A DNA stretch of 64,000 nt from contig JAPEIS010000011.1 of assembly GCA_029531795.1 (NCBI GenBank), positions 2,377,030-2,441,029 on the forward strand. Direction: 5' to 3'. This document shows, piece after piece, positions 63,614 through 64,000 of the stretch; positions within the stretch are counted from its first letter, which is position 1; every line of letters begins with the position of its first letter. The notes under the pieces were generated by a model, which was not told where the DNA came from, searched no databases, and was given only the letters and a program-made list of their open reading frames with translations. The position numbers and the translations under genes were made by a program. The DNA comes from Sclerotinia nivalis. Its lineage: Eukaryota; Ascomycota; Leotiomycetes; Helotiales; Sclerotiniaceae.

Positions 63614-63982
63614 CTCAATCTTGTGGTTCTAGATTCGGCGAGACGGTAGTTTATCTATATAATATAGAAAAAAGACGGAAAGTTTATTTTGTAATTATAT
63701 AGAAAGCCTTTATTGTATTTGATTATTATTGAGGGAAGGTTTACCGGTTAAAAATTTGTCGATATTAGCTTTAGAGATTTTCTGTAGATGAAGTAGTTTA
63801 TAGCAATTGTATACAAAATTATGAAATTGTAATAGAGTTTTAGAAAGCATTTTTGTTATATTATTCTGCCCTTATAAAATCGATTGAAAATCCTTTTCTG
63901 TAAGTATCGGAAATAATGTAATCTGTTGTAGATGATCTTGTTCAATAGTTTTCTATACAGTACCCAATTCATTTTATATCAA

Positions 63983-64000
63983 AGGGTTAGGGTTAGGGTT
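63983..64000 (+). repeat. Telomere repeat (AGGGTT)3 at the chromosome end
   Basis: Three perfect units, oriented TTAGGG towards the right end, as expected for a right chromosome end. The window or contig ends here, so the true array length is unknown. Confidence 0.9.

Larger units (their letters stand above)
60607..63982 (-). mobile_element. Family C copy V, truncated by the telomere
   Basis: Inverted 3' LTR 60607-60769. Pol follows in reverse: integrase piece at 61339-61151, RT at 63199-62930 with YLDN in place of YLDD, and further RT sequence at 63613-63422. At about 60965 a deletion removes roughly 480 bp found in copy I (about 33359-33837), taking out the chromodomain. The element stops at 63982, at a site matching about 26790 of copy II, and telomere repeats follow directly. 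The 5' half, gag and 5' LTR are gone. Confidence 0.88.

Noticed and set aside
1..64000. tRNA or rRNA genes
   Set aside because: I looked for tRNA B-box-like GGTTCGAATC motifs and conserved rRNA stretches and saw none that I could support; a covariance-model search was not possible here.

Overview
The window looks like the right-hand end of a chromosome from a filamentous ascomycete (Pezizomycotina). I lean towards Leotiomycetes/Helotiales of the Botrytis-Sclerotinia kind, but that placement is an inference. The support is short GT-AG introns with TACTAAC/GCTAAC-type branch sites, a fungal mannitol-1-phosphate dehydrogenase, very AT-rich blocks full of transposons decayed by C-to-T/G-to-A transitions (the signature of repeat-induced point mutation, RIP), and three TTAGGG-type telomere units as the last 18 bases.

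Layout. (1) 1-12.4 kb is an ordinary gene-bearing block: an E2-like/F-box fusion gene on the minus strand, a two-exon mannitol-1-phosphate 5-dehydrogenase gene, and a seven-exon COPI beta-prime (SEC27) gene. (2) 12.4-52.4 kb is an AT-rich transposon block. Its core is one LTR retrotransposon, family B (13287-49420, target duplication ATCGA), originally about 7.5 kb and inflated to 36 kb by insertions into it. These are family C copy I (TSD GTTAT), which itself contains a family D element (TSD AGCTA) and a second family C copy (TSD CAAAG); a 288-bp solo LTR E1 (TSD ATAC); a pogo-like DNA transposon (TA); a 519-bp MITE (TA); and a family A element (TSD ATAGT) sitting inside the 3' LTR of B. All four large families end pol with a recognisable chromodomain, so all appear to be Ty3/Gypsy chromoviruses. 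(3) 52.46-54.06 kb is a single essential gene, mitochondrial dihydroorotate dehydrogenase, on the minus strand. Its last exon stops only 22 bp from an old family A LTR remnant. (4) 54.1-57.5 kb is AT-rich sequence with little recognisable. (5) 57.5-63.98 kb holds three family C copies in reverse orientation, each inserted in the previous one, all lacking their 5' halves because the outermost copy is cut and capped by telomere repeats at 63983-64000.

The host genes are not a pathway cluster. They serve mannitol metabolism, Golgi-ER vesicle transport, a putative ubiquitin role and pyrimidine synthesis. The retroelements work as a group: chromodomain-bearing elements appear to have landed repeatedly in existing heterochromatic repeats, including their own family, and been silenced by transition mutations. 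Two less ordinary parts of the elements are a sense-strand third ORF of about 367 codons downstream of pol in B (split by the MITE) and a cysteine-containing ORF on the opposite strand between pol and the 3' LTR of A. I cannot assign a function to either. Coordinates of introns, LTRs and TSDs were read directly. Domain limits inside decayed elements are approximate.
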